Source: Sphingomonadales bacterium
GTDB taxonomy: Bacteria > Pseudomonadota > Alphaproteobacteria > Sphingomonadales > Sphingomonadaceae
Direction: 5' to 3'
Assembly (NCBI GenBank): GCA_947470185.1
Contig: CANIRZ010000001.1
Coordinates: forward strand, 30,013 to 94,012
DNA: 64,000 nucleotides
Shown here: in pieces, positions 18,713 to 26,030 of the stretch
Layout: each line of letters opens with the position of its first letter
How positions within the stretch are numbered: the first letter of the stretch is position 1
Position numbers and translations under genes: made by a program
The notes under the pieces: model-generated
Seen by the model: the letters and a program-made list of their open reading frames with translations, nothing else
Told to the model about the DNA's origin: nothing
Databases searched by the model: none

Positions 18713-19090
18713 ATGCCGATTGACCCGACTTTGGAATATGATGACCAAAATATCTTCGCCAAAATCCTGCGCAAAGAAATACCATGCCGCCAAGTTTTTG
18801 AGGATGAATGGGCACTCGCCTTTCACGACATAAACCCGCAAGCGCCTGAGCATGTCCTTGTCATTCCCAAGGGCGCCTATGTCAGCTGGGATGATTTCAG
18901 CACCACAGCCACCGACGCCGAAATAGCCGGATTTGTGAGGGCCGTGGGCCATGTTGCGTGCGAAATGGGGCTGGTTGAGACCGGATATCGCCTGCTCGCC
19001 AACATCGGAATTGATGCCCATCAAGAAGTTCCGCACCTTCATGTCCATATTTTTGGTGGAAAACCGCTCGGACCGATGCTTGTTCGGTGA
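18713..19090 (+). CDS. HIT-family nucleotide-binding protein (HinT-like)
   Basis: A 125-aa histidine-triad protein, with HLHVH at 108-112 followed by IFGGKPLGPM. The N-terminal NIFAKILRKEIPCRQVFEDE is the standard family start. HinT-type proteins hydrolyse adenosine phosphoramidates and aminoacyl-adenylates; the physiological role is unclear. It starts 3 nt after hisE, in the same transcript. Confidence 0.93.
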   Translation: MPIDPTLEYDDQNIFAKILRKEIPCRQVFEDEWALAFHDINPQAPEHVLVIPKGAYVSWDDFSTTATDAEIAGFVRAVGHVACEMGLVETGYRLLANIGIDAHQEVPHLHVHIFGGKPLGPMLVR

Positions 19091-19155
19091 AATTAAGTTG
19101 CGCGGAGACAATTTGAGGCTAGGTTCCGCGCGATAAGAAATCCATCGGGGAGAAT

Positions 19156-20715
19156 ATGATGGCCGTTGAGCAGCAATCCGTGATGCAGCGCATGTTCGCG
19201 CGCAAGACGATCGCACAAGTACAAAGAGAGTCAGCGAATAGCGAACTGAAGCGCTCGTTGGGCAAATGGAACCTTCTGCTGTTGGGCGTTGGTTGCATCA
19301 TTGGTGCGGGTATCTTCGTCCGTACCGGCAGTGCAGCAGCTTTGCATGCTGGCCCAGCGGTTATGTTGTCCTTCGTTGTAGCAGGTATCGTCTGCGCTTT
19401 TGCAGGTTTATGCTACGCAGAACTCTCCTCGACACTGCCTGTGTCGGGTTCGGCTTATACATACAGCTACACCACGCTGGGCGAATTTGTCGCCTGGATC
19501 ATGGGGGCACTTCTCCTCCTTGAATATGGCTTGGCGGCTTCCGTAGTTGCCGTTGGCTGGGGCGGCTATGTCGTCAGCCTGCTGGCGGACTTCGGCCTTG
19601 TCATTCCCCCGCAATTCACCGGACCCACCGGACATGCCGTGATGCGAGACGGTGTTCCGATGGTGGTTGATGGCGCAGCTGTTACAGCAATCTTCAATCT
19701 ACCCGCCTTCCTCATCTGCATGGTGCTCGCGGTTTTGCTGATGGTTGGAGTGTCGGAATCGGCCAAGGTAAACAATGTCATTGTGGCGATTAAAGTCAGC
19801 GTGCTCGCTGCGTTCATTCTGGTGGGCGGATATATCGTATTGAATAATCTGCCTGAATTGATGGCGAAGAATTGGACGCCTTTCATTCCCGAAAACACAG
19901 GCGATGGCCAATTCGGTGTCGACGGAATTATGCGTGCAGCCTCCATCGTGTTCTTTGCATATATCGGCTTCGAAGCGGTTTCGACCGCTGGTCAGGAAGC
20001 GAAAGACCCGAAGCGTGATATGCCATTTGGTATCATCGGTTCGTTGGTTGTCTGCACCGTCATCTATATGCTGGTTGCAGCAATTATGACTTTGCTCGTG
20101 CCTTATGCATCGCTCAACGTTCCAGACCCTGTAGCCGTCGTTGTCGATAGCTTTGGCCCACAATGGTCTTGGCTGGCAAAGACGATCAAGGTTGGTGCAA
20201 TCATCGGTCTGACATCTGTTGTGCTTGTTTTGATGTACGCGCAAACCCGTATCTTCTACACCATGGCCCGCGATGGCCTGTTGCCGAAGATATTCTCAAA
20301 GGTGCATCCAAAGTTCCACACGCCTTATATCAATACGATGTTGGTTGGCACGATCACCGCGGTTGCTGCTGGCTTTTTTGACATCAACGTTCTGGGTGAC
20401 ATGACTTCGGTCGGGACATTGGCTGCATTTGCCATCGTCTGCCTATCGGTGATTTACCTGCGCCGTGCAGCACCAGAATTGCCACGTGGTTTCTCTGTGC
20501 CTCTGTATCCTGTCGTTCCGATCCTTGGCATCCTGTCATGCTTGTATCTGATCACGTCGGTGCCTTACAATGTTCTGCTGTTCTTCGTATATTTCCTCGT
20601 CGGGGCAATCATATTGTATTTCATCTATGGCATGCGCAACTCAAACTTGCAGCATGACCAAAGCATGGATGATGCGGCGGATATGGGTGAGTTTCCTGGT
20701 CCAGTTGTGGACTAA
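19156..20715 (+). CDS. APC-superfamily amino-acid permease (cationic amino-acid transporter type)
   Basis: A 519-aa permease with about 12 transmembrane segments. After a soluble N-terminus of 33 residues, the first helix carries GVGCIIGAGIFV, the broken-helix substrate motif. Further family segments are YAELSSTLPVSGSAYTYSYT and FFAYIGFEAVSTAGQEAKDP. It resembles YfnA/CAT-type transporters that take up amino acids with protons. GGGGAGA lies upstream of the ATG. An intrinsic terminator follows at 20741. Confidence 0.9.
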   Translation: MMAVEQQSVMQRMFARKTIAQVQRESANSELKRSLGKWNLLLLGVGCIIGAGIFVRTGSAAALHAGPAVMLSFVVAGIVCAFAGLCYAELSSTLPVSGSAYTYSYTTLGEFVAWIMGALLLLEYGLAASVVAVGWGGYVVSLLADFGLVIPPQFTGPTGHAVMRDGVPMVVDGAAVTAIFNLPAFLICMVLAVLLMVGVSESAKVNNVIVAIKVSVLAAFILVGGYIVLNNLPELMAKNWTPFIPENTGDGQFGVDGIMRAASIVFFAYIGFEAVSTAGQEAKDPKRDMPFGIIGSLVVCTVIYMLVAAIMTLLVPYASLNVPDPVAVVVDSFGPQWSWLAKTIKVGAIIGLTSVVLVLMYAQTRIFYTMARDGLLPKIFSKVHPKFHTPYINTMLVGTITAVAAGFFDINVLGDMTSVGTLAAFAIVCLSVIYLRRAAPELPRGFSVPLYPVVPILGILSCLYLITSVPYNVLLFFVYFLVGAIILYFIYGMRNSNLQHDQSMDDAADMGEFPGPVVD

Positions 20716-20740
20716 GGTTGTCGCCAAATAACAATAGGAC

Positions 20741-20766
20741 AGGGGCGCTTCGGTGCCCCTTTTCTT
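20741..20766 (+). terminator. Intrinsic terminator after the permease
   Basis: AGGGGCGC pairs with GTGCCCCT around a TTCG tetraloop (20741-20760), followed by TTTTC. It lies 25 nt after the permease stop, in plus orientation. Confidence 0.85.
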
Positions 20767-20770
20767 TGCG

Positions 20771-22045
20771 TTAATTATGAGGGTTGGCGGGAATAGGTTG
20801 CGTGGTGCCGGGCCGCGTGAACAGCTTGCCCCTCTCGCACCATAGGACAAGGCCAAGCGCCACAAGCCCGCAATAGAAAAAACCAAGCGCTACGGGAAAG
20901 ACCGTGCCGTCAAACTGTTGCCCGATCAAGGCGCCCAGCGATGCGGCCAGAACCGTGCGGACAAAAGTCTGGAACGATGATGCCGCGCCTGCAACATGGC
21001 CAAAGGGCGTCATTGCAATCGACGAGAAGTTCGAACCGATAAATCCGATCATCGCCATATTACCCGTGAGCAGTACCAAGAAGATCGGAAGCGAGGTTGG
21101 CACAAAAGTGGCCGCAAGCAATTGCAAACCACCCAGCGCGATAAAGGTCAGCAGCGCAGTTTGCGACACACGGCGCGCGCCAAAACGTTCGACGATGCGC
21201 GAATTGGTGAAGTTCGATGCGGCAATGCCAATGGCGATTATGGCAAAGCCAATGGTGAAGAAATCCGCGGCATGGAAGACTCGATCAAACATCTGCTGCG
21301 AGCTGTTGAGATAGCCAAACAGGGCACCCTGCGTGACGCCGGCCCCAATCATATAGCCAGCCGAATTGCGGTTCAGGACAACTATCTTCCATGCTTTGGC
21401 CAGCGCGTGTGGCTGAATGGGAATGACATTTTCTGGCGCCAAGGTTTCGGGCAACCGCACATAGACCCAGATCGACGCGGCGACGGCCATGAAGGCCATG
21501 ATGTCGAAAATCGTGCGCCAGCCTGCAAATAGCAACACCATCTGACCAATCGTTGGCGCGACGATGGGCACGATCATGAATATGAGAAAGATTGTCGACA
21601 TCCGCCGCGCCATGGCATCGCCTTCAAACTGATCGCGAATGACCGAGATGACGAGAACCCCCATCGCTGCCGCCAACAGCCCATGTGCAAACCGCATCAT
21701 AAGCATGATTTCAAACGTTGGCGCTATCGAGCAGGCCAATGAAAAAATCGCAGCGCCAAGTGTTGCGATCAGCAATATCGGCTTTCGGCCATAACGATCA
21801 GACAGTGGACCGTAGATCAGCGCACCAATCCCGGTGCCTGCCAAAAATGTCGAAATTATGTATTGAATCTGGTTCGGGTCAGCGATGCCAAGGCCGCGGA
21901 CCATCGCGGGGAATGCGGGTAACATGGCATCAATCGCAAGCGCGTTGAGCGCCATGAGAGATGACATCATGACCGTGAGTTCGCGTGGACCGATAGTTTT
22001 CTTAGCTGGATTCTGTGATGCCATGTCGGGCCTATGCGGGAGCAT
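20771..22045 (-). CDS. MFS drug-efflux transporter, Bcr/CflA subfamily
   Basis: A 424-aa, 12-helix major facilitator. The start ELTVMMSSLMALNALAIDAM LPAFP (split here), the motif GPLSDRYGRKPILL between helices 2 and 3, and the length mark the Bcr/CflA drug:H+ antiporter group. The exported compound is unknown. It is convergent with the permease, whose terminator lies just inside the gap, and 26 nt downstream of radC on the same strand. Confidence 0.9.
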   Translation of the reverse strand: MLPHRPDMASQNPAKKTIGPRELTVMMSSLMALNALAIDAMLPAFPAMVRGLGIADPNQIQYIISTFLAGTGIGALIYGPLSDRYGRKPILLIATLGAAIFSLACSIAPTFEIMLMMRFAHGLLAAAMGVLVISVIRDQFEGDAMARRMSTIFLIFMIVPIVAPTIGQMVLLFAGWRTIFDIMAFMAVAASIWVYVRLPETLAPENVIPIQPHALAKAWKIVVLNRNSAGYMIGAGVTQGALFGYLNSSQQMFDRVFHAADFFTIGFAIIAIGIAASNFTNSRIVERFGARRVSQTALLTFIALGGLQLLAATFVPTSLPIFLVLLTGNMAMIGFIGSNFSSIAMTPFGHVAGAASSFQTFVRTVLAASLGALIGQQFDGTVFPVALGFFYCGLVALGLVLWCERGKLFTRPGTTQPIPANPHN

Positions 22046-22071
22046 TGGTTATTTTGCCACCCGCTAAATCG

Positions 22072-22770
22072 TTACAGTAGCCCGGAGCTGCGCATACTGT
22101 TGAAACCGTTTTTGCCGATAATGATATGGTCGTGCACTGCAATTCCGAACTTTTTCCCCGCGTCGGCAATGTTGCGGGTCATCGTAATGTCCTGCCGGCT
22201 TGGGGCGCTATCCCCGCTTGGATGATTGTGGACAAGGATGATCGCAGCGGCGCCCAGATCCATCGCGCGCCGGATGACTTCGCGGGTATAAATCGCGGCT
22301 TCGTCGATTGACCCTTCGCTTGCAACCTCATCACGGATCAGCATGTTTTTGCTGTTGAGATACAAGGTGCGCACACGCTCAATCGTAAGATGCGCCATGT
22401 CGGCGCGCAGATAATCGAGCAAAGATTGCCATGAGGACAAGATCGGCAGTTCACGCACTGGTTCGCTCAACAGGCGAAGCGCCGCAACCTGAACGATTTT
22501 TAAAGCAGCAACGCTCGTTTCGCCCATCCATTTTTCTTGCAAGATACTGTCGGCGTCGGCGGTCAGCAAGGCGGCGAGACTGCCATATCGGCGAATTAAG
22601 TCTTTCGCAATTTGCTTGGTATCGCGGCGCGGAATGGCGAGCGCGAGCAAATATTCGATCAGTTCATGGTCGTGGAGGCTGTCGCCATTTTTCTCCAGCA
22701 AACGTTTGCGCAAACGTGCGCGGTGGCCAACACCATGGTGCTCTGTCTTGTCCGCGCTATCCGTCATCAC
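22072..22770 (-). CDS. radC: RadC-family JAB/MPN-domain protein
   Basis: A 232-aa protein. The N-terminal helix-hairpin-helix-like part (about 15-100) contains LIEYLLALAIPRRDTKQIA. The C-terminal JAB domain has the metalloprotease motif E-x-n-HNHPSGDSAPSRQD, with H181, H183 and D194 as zinc ligands. RadC proteins were once linked to DNA repair; their biochemical role is unsettled. The length is normal. It is divergent from the YdbL-like gene, with very little space between them. Confidence 0.92.
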   Translation of the reverse strand: MMTDSADKTEHHGVGHRARLRKRLLEKNGDSLHDHELIEYLLALAIPRRDTKQIAKDLIRRYGSLAALLTADADSILQEKWMGETSVAALKIVQVAALRLLSEPVRELPILSSWQSLLDYLRADMAHLTIERVRTLYLNSKNMLIRDEVASEGSIDEAAIYTREVIRRAMDLGAAAIILVHNHPSGDSAPSRQDITMTRNIADAGKKFGIAVHDHIIIGKNGFNSMRSSGLL

Positions 22771-22782
22771 TGCTATCCTGTT

Positions 22783-23106
22783 GTGATAGAAGCCTTTTCT
22801 GTGAATTTTGCATCGAGCGCAAGCGGCTTAAAGCGAATGGCGTTGCAACCAGACGGTTATCTTGGCTTTGCAACCACGCCGTCCCCCGCAACCCGCGCGT
22901 TGGTTGAGGACATCAATATCAAGCGTAGGGCGGCATATTCGAAAGAAGCGCTCACCAATGGCGCAACGGTTGAGGAAATGGCGCTGCGTAGCGGCTGTTG
23001 CTTGATTGCAGAACGCACGGTTGCGGGCGAAAAATACCAAACACCTTCGGGCCAATGGAAAACCCGCGATGGCAGTGCGCCGGAATTGGACCCGCGCTGC
23101 CCCTAA
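22783..23106 (+). CDS. YdbL-like (DUF1318) protein, apparently without signal peptide
   Basis: About 107 aa; the start is uncertain (GTG at 22783 or 22801, ATG at 22837). The conserved core is PDGYLGFATTPSPATRALVE, then DINIKRRAAYSKEA and TVEEMALRSGCCLIAERT, ending GEKYQTPSGQWKTRDG. This matches the DUF1318 family, whose members normally carry an exported N-terminus. Here the frame has only about 20 residues before the core, and the radC start lies 12 nt away on the other strand, so no signal peptide can be encoded. Either the protein is cytoplasmic or the gene is a truncated copy. Confidence 0.65.
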   Translation: MIEAFSVNFASSASGLKRMALQPDGYLGFATTPSPATRALVEDINIKRRAAYSKEALTNGATVEEMALRSGCCLIAERTVAGEKYQTPSGQWKTRDGSAPELDPRCP

Positions 23107-23226
23107 AGCTGAAATAAGCGTCAGGCGCGTGTTCCCGAATAAGGGATGATACCGTCTTAAAACCCCGCTGGGGCACGGATGCCCGGCGCCGGCCTGTTGC
23201 ATTGCAACATTCTTGCGTGCGCGCTG

Positions 23227-23255
23227 TTGACTTGGCGCAGACGCTCTCCTAAAGC
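23227..23255 (+). promoter_or_regulatory. Candidate promoter of the F0 ATP synthase operon
   Basis: TTGACT (23227-23232) and TAAAGC (23250-23255) are spaced by 17 nt, about 67 nt before the atpI-like ATG. The -35 is good and the -10 weak. This is pattern matching only. Confidence 0.35.
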
Positions 23256-23321
23256 GCCGATGCCTAGGCGGGGTTGCCCCGATTTCGTGGTGGTTCCCTT
23301 TGTTAAAGAGGATGGAATCAC

Positions 23322-23639
23322 ATGATGTCGGACAATTCCGGGCAGGATGGCAAAGGCAAAAGTGACGCTCGGCTCGATTCGTTAGACATGCAGCTGAAAG
23401 CGGCGCGGAAGGCCGAAGCAGAACGCGCAGGTAAAGATCAGGTTCCAGCCAAAGGAATGCGGCAAGGGAACAGGGTTTTAACTGAGCTGATCGCTGGTCC
23501 TGCTGGTGGTGCACTGGTTGGGTGGTTGTTTGACCGCTTGCTGGGTACTTCGCCTGCGCTTCTGTTGGTCTGCATGTTTTTGGGCATCGCAGTCGCCTTC
23601 AGGAACATTATAAAGATCTCAGGGGAGCGTCCGGAATAG
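23322..23639 (+). CDS. AtpI/AtpZ-like ATP synthase accessory protein
   Basis: A 105-aa protein (possible start at 23325 as well). A charged, Lys/Ala-rich N-terminal half is followed by two transmembrane segments (about 53-72 and 76-95) with TELIAGPAGGALVGWLFDRL. It is the usual first gene of alphaproteobacterial F0 operons. Such proteins help c-ring assembly or Mg2+ handling; this is family knowledge. It lies 64 nt before atpB. Confidence 0.88.
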   Translation: MMSDNSGQDGKGKSDARLDSLDMQLKAARKAEAERAGKDQVPAKGMRQGNRVLTELIAGPAGGALVGWLFDRLLGTSPALLLVCMFLGIAVAFRNIIKISGERPE

Positions 23640-23703
23640 TCTGGGCGCTTAAGTCGTATAATATGCCCACGCGAAATCGCTTGGGTGTGGAAAAAACAGG
23701 GTA

Positions 23704-24495
23704 GTGAACGTGGCAGGCGAAAGCGGCAAAATCGATCCGATGCACCAGTTCCAGATTGAGCCGCTCGCGCAGCTCAATATTGCTGGATACGACGTCTCCT
23801 TCACAAACTCTTCGTTGTTCATGATCCTCGTATTGGGCGCCTTGTGGCTGTTCATGTGGGGCGGAATGAAACGTGACCTGGTTCCCGGTCGCTGGCAGAT
23901 GGCGGTCGAAGGCGTAACCGGCTTCGTCAACAATATGCTGACCTCAAGCGTTGGTCCCGAAGGCAAAAAATATGTGCCTTTGGTGTTCTCGCTGTTCATG
24001 TTCATCCTCATGGCAAACTTCATGGGCATGATGCCATTTGGTATCGTCCCCGGCGTGCACCCATTCACGGTCACCAGCCACCTGACAATCACCGCCGTGC
24101 TTGCGGTCATCAGCTTTGGTACGGTTTTGATCGTTGGCTTTTGGAAGCATGGCCTGCACTTTTTCAGCCTGTTTGTTCCACATGGCACACCTTGGTGGTT
24201 GCTGTGGCTCATCCCGCTGATTGAGCTGTTTTCGTTCCTTATCCGCCCATTCAGCCTCGCACTTCGTCTTTTTGTCGCCATGACAGCTGGGCACGTGTTG
24301 ATGAAGGTGTTGGCGGGCTTCGTCATCAACGGCCTGAACGCAGAAGCTGCGTGGGTGCCATTGGTGGTCAGCATCCCTTCTTTCATCCTGATGATTGGTA
24401 TCACGCTGCTTGAGCTGCTGGTATGCGCCATTCAGGCCTATGTATTTGCACTTTTGACTTCGTTGTACATCAACGACGCGGTTAATTTGCACTGA
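23704..24495 (+). CDS. atpB: ATP synthase F0 subunit a
   Basis: A 263-aa membrane stator subunit that forms the proton half-channels against the c ring. It starts at GTG. The essential arginine is R188 in FSLALRLFVAMTAGHVLMK. NFMGMMPFG and the C-terminal AIQAYVFALLTSLYINDAV are typical. About five or six helices are present. It is followed by atpE after 44 nt. Confidence 0.96.
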   Translation: MNVAGESGKIDPMHQFQIEPLAQLNIAGYDVSFTNSSLFMILVLGALWLFMWGGMKRDLVPGRWQMAVEGVTGFVNNMLTSSVGPEGKKYVPLVFSLFMFILMANFMGMMPFGIVPGVHPFTVTSHLTITAVLAVISFGTVLIVGFWKHGLHFFSLFVPHGTPWWLLWLIPLIELFSFLIRPFSLALRLFVAMTAGHVLMKVLAGFVINGLNAEAAWVPLVVSIPSFILMIGITLLELLVCAIQAYVFALLTSLYINDAVNLH

Positions 24496-24539
24496 GTTTT
24501 TTCTACTACCCATATGTATTTTTGACAGGAGTTATTATC

Positions 24540-24767
24540 ATGGACGCAGAAGCAGCAAAATTGATCGGTGCAGGTCTTGCAGCAATTGGTGCCGGCCTCG
24601 CCGCTGGTGGTGTTGGTAACGTTTTCGGTTCGTTTCTTCAGGGCGCTTTGCGCAATCCTGCAGCAGCTGACGGTCAGCAGGGTCGTTTGTTCATCGGCTT
24701 CGCAGCTGCCGAACTTCTCGGTCTGCTTGCGTTCGTTGTTGCGATGATCCTGATCTTCGTTGCCTAA
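24540..24767 (+). CDS. atpE: ATP synthase F0 subunit c
   Basis: A 75-aa proteolipid hairpin with two transmembrane helices. The correct start is the ATG at 24540, preceded by AGGAG; an in-frame upstream start would add 6 residues with no ribosome site. The polar loop is GALRNPAA and the proton-carrying carboxylate is E58 in FAAAELLGLL. It forms the rotating ring. A strong hairpin follows (see 24779). Confidence 0.96.
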   Translation: MDAEAAKLIGAGLAAIGAGLAAGGVGNVFGSFLQGALRNPAAADGQQGRLFIGFAAAELLGLLAFVVAMILIFVA

Positions 24768-24778
24768 TTGACGGTTTC

Positions 24779-24799
24779 GCCCCGGCACAATGCCGGGGC
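24779..24799 (+). promoter_or_regulatory. Perfect 9-bp hairpin between atpE and the b' gene
   Basis: GCCCCGGCA (24779-24787) pairs exactly with TGCCGGGGC (24791-24799) around a CAA loop; ATTCTTTC follows. It lies 11 nt after the atpE stop and 28 nt before the b' ATG. It can act as a partial terminator or as a 3' stabiliser that raises subunit c output over the b subunits. Confidence 0.6.
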
Positions 24800-24826
24800 A
24801 TTCTTTCATAAGGACAAGCGCGTAAT

Positions 24827-25321
24827 ATGCCCCAGATTAGTCAGATCCTTGAAACCTATGCATCGCAGTTTTTTTGGCTGCTTATTGTCTTTGGCCTGAT
24901 CTATTTTACGATCGGTCATGGCATGTTGCCAAAAATTGAAGCGAGCATGGACGCGCGTGATCGCAAGATTGCGGACGACCTTGCTGCGGCTGAGCGTGCG
25001 CGGGCAGAGGCAGACAATCTGGGCGACAGCGGTGCTGCCGACCTCACGGCGGCACGGACCGAGGCGCAAGCCAAATCCTCCGCTGCCAAGGCGAAGGCCG
25101 CAAAGGACGCCGATGCGCGTCTGGCGAAGGCCGATGCCGAAATCAGCATTAAGGTCGCTGCGTCTGAAGCCGAACTGGCGAAGGCGACAGCCAAGGCATT
25201 GGCAGGCATTGAAGCCGTTGCGGCAGACGCTGCGGCGGATATCGTTGCCAAGGTTTCCGGTGCTAAGGTGACATCTGCGCAAGCCGCAACAGCAGTGAAG
25301 GCGGTAATGTCGCATGGCTAA
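24827..25321 (+). CDS. ATP synthase F0 subunit b' (first b-type subunit)
   Basis: A 164-aa peripheral-stalk subunit. One transmembrane helix at about 13-31 (FFWLLIVFGLIYFTIG) is followed by GMLPKIEASMDARDRKIADD and a long Ala/Lys/Glu coiled coil. The start YASQFFWLLIVFGLIYF is typical of alphaproteobacterial b' (AtpX/AtpG type). It pairs with the b subunit encoded next; the two genes overlap by 8 nt (the ATG at 25314 precedes the b' stop). Confidence 0.92.
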   Translation: MPQISQILETYASQFFWLLIVFGLIYFTIGHGMLPKIEASMDARDRKIADDLAAAERARAEADNLGDSGAADLTAARTEAQAKSSAAKAKAAKDADARLAKADAEISIKVAASEAELAKATAKALAGIEAVAADAAADIVAKVSGAKVTSAQAATAVKAVMSHG

Positions 25322-25973
25322 TCCCACTATTGCAACCCAAGCGGCCACCGCCGCGGCACCTGCAAGTAATATGGCAGCACCCGCAGCCAAAATGCAGGAA
25401 GCCGAAAAGACGCTTGATATGTTGGAGGACGACGCCGTCCCTGTGACCCATTCGGGTACAGAGGCAGCACCGGCCGGCGAACATGCCACGCCATCGGCGC
25501 TAGGCTTTGACGCCACGATGCTCGTCGCGTTGGCGATGTTGGTGGTGCTTGCGCTGGCCATCTGGAAAAAGGTTCCTGCCATGATCGCAGGTGCGTTGGA
25601 CAAACAGATTGCAGGCATCAAGCAGCAGTTGGACCAAGCAACAGCGCTGCGCGCCGAAGCTGAAGCCATCAAGGCCGAATATGAAGCCAAGGCAAAGCAG
25701 GCGGCAATTGACGCCGAAGCGATGAAGGCTGCGGCGGAAGAAGAGGCCAAGTTGATTGTTGCCCGAGCCAAATCCGATGCAACGGCATTGATTGGCCGTC
25801 GTGCACAGGCAGCCGAGGAAAAAATCGCCGCCGCTGAACGCGCCGCGATTGCCGATGTGCGTAAGACTGCGGCCATGGCTGCTGCTGCTGCTGCTACGCA
25901 ACTTATCGCTGCGCATCATGACGCAAAGGCCGACGCCGCGCTTATCGACGAATCGATCGCGCAGCTAAACTAA
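25314..25973 (+). CDS. atpF: ATP synthase F0 subunit b with long N-terminal extension
   Basis: A 219-aa stalk subunit. It has an Ala/Pro/Thr-rich segment of about 65 residues before its single transmembrane helix (about 67-84, TMLVALAMLVVLALAIWKKV), then a long Ala/Glu/Lys coiled coil to the end. E. coli b is 156 aa with its helix at the very N-terminus, so the extension is the oddity; it would face the periplasm. F1 genes are not in the window, as expected for the split alphaproteobacterial arrangement. Confidence 0.9.
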   Translation: MANPTIATQAATAAAPASNMAAPAAKMQEAEKTLDMLEDDAVPVTHSGTEAAPAGEHATPSALGFDATMLVALAMLVVLALAIWKKVPAMIAGALDKQIAGIKQQLDQATALRAEAEAIKAEYEAKAKQAAIDAEAMKAAAEEEAKLIVARAKSDATALIGRRAQAAEEKIAAAERAAIADVRKTAAMAAAAAATQLIAAHHDAKADAALIDESIAQLN

Positions 25974-25980
25974 GCTTACA

Positions 25981-25998
25981 TCCCGCACATTCGCGGGA
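25981..25998 (+). terminator. Possible weak terminator after the F0 operon
   Basis: TCCCGC and GCGGGA pair around a short loop (25981-25998), 8 nt after the atpF stop. The following TTGAGATTGA is not a proper T-run, so read-through into uvrC is likely. Confidence 0.4.
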
Positions 25999-26030
25999 TT
26001 GAGATTGAGTCTGCCAATGGCTCCGCCTAC

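Noticed and set aside
24806-25876. Long minus-strand open frame (356 codons) across the two b-subunit genes
   Set aside because: It mirrors the Ala-rich coiled coils of b' and b on the other strand and has no recognisable domain.
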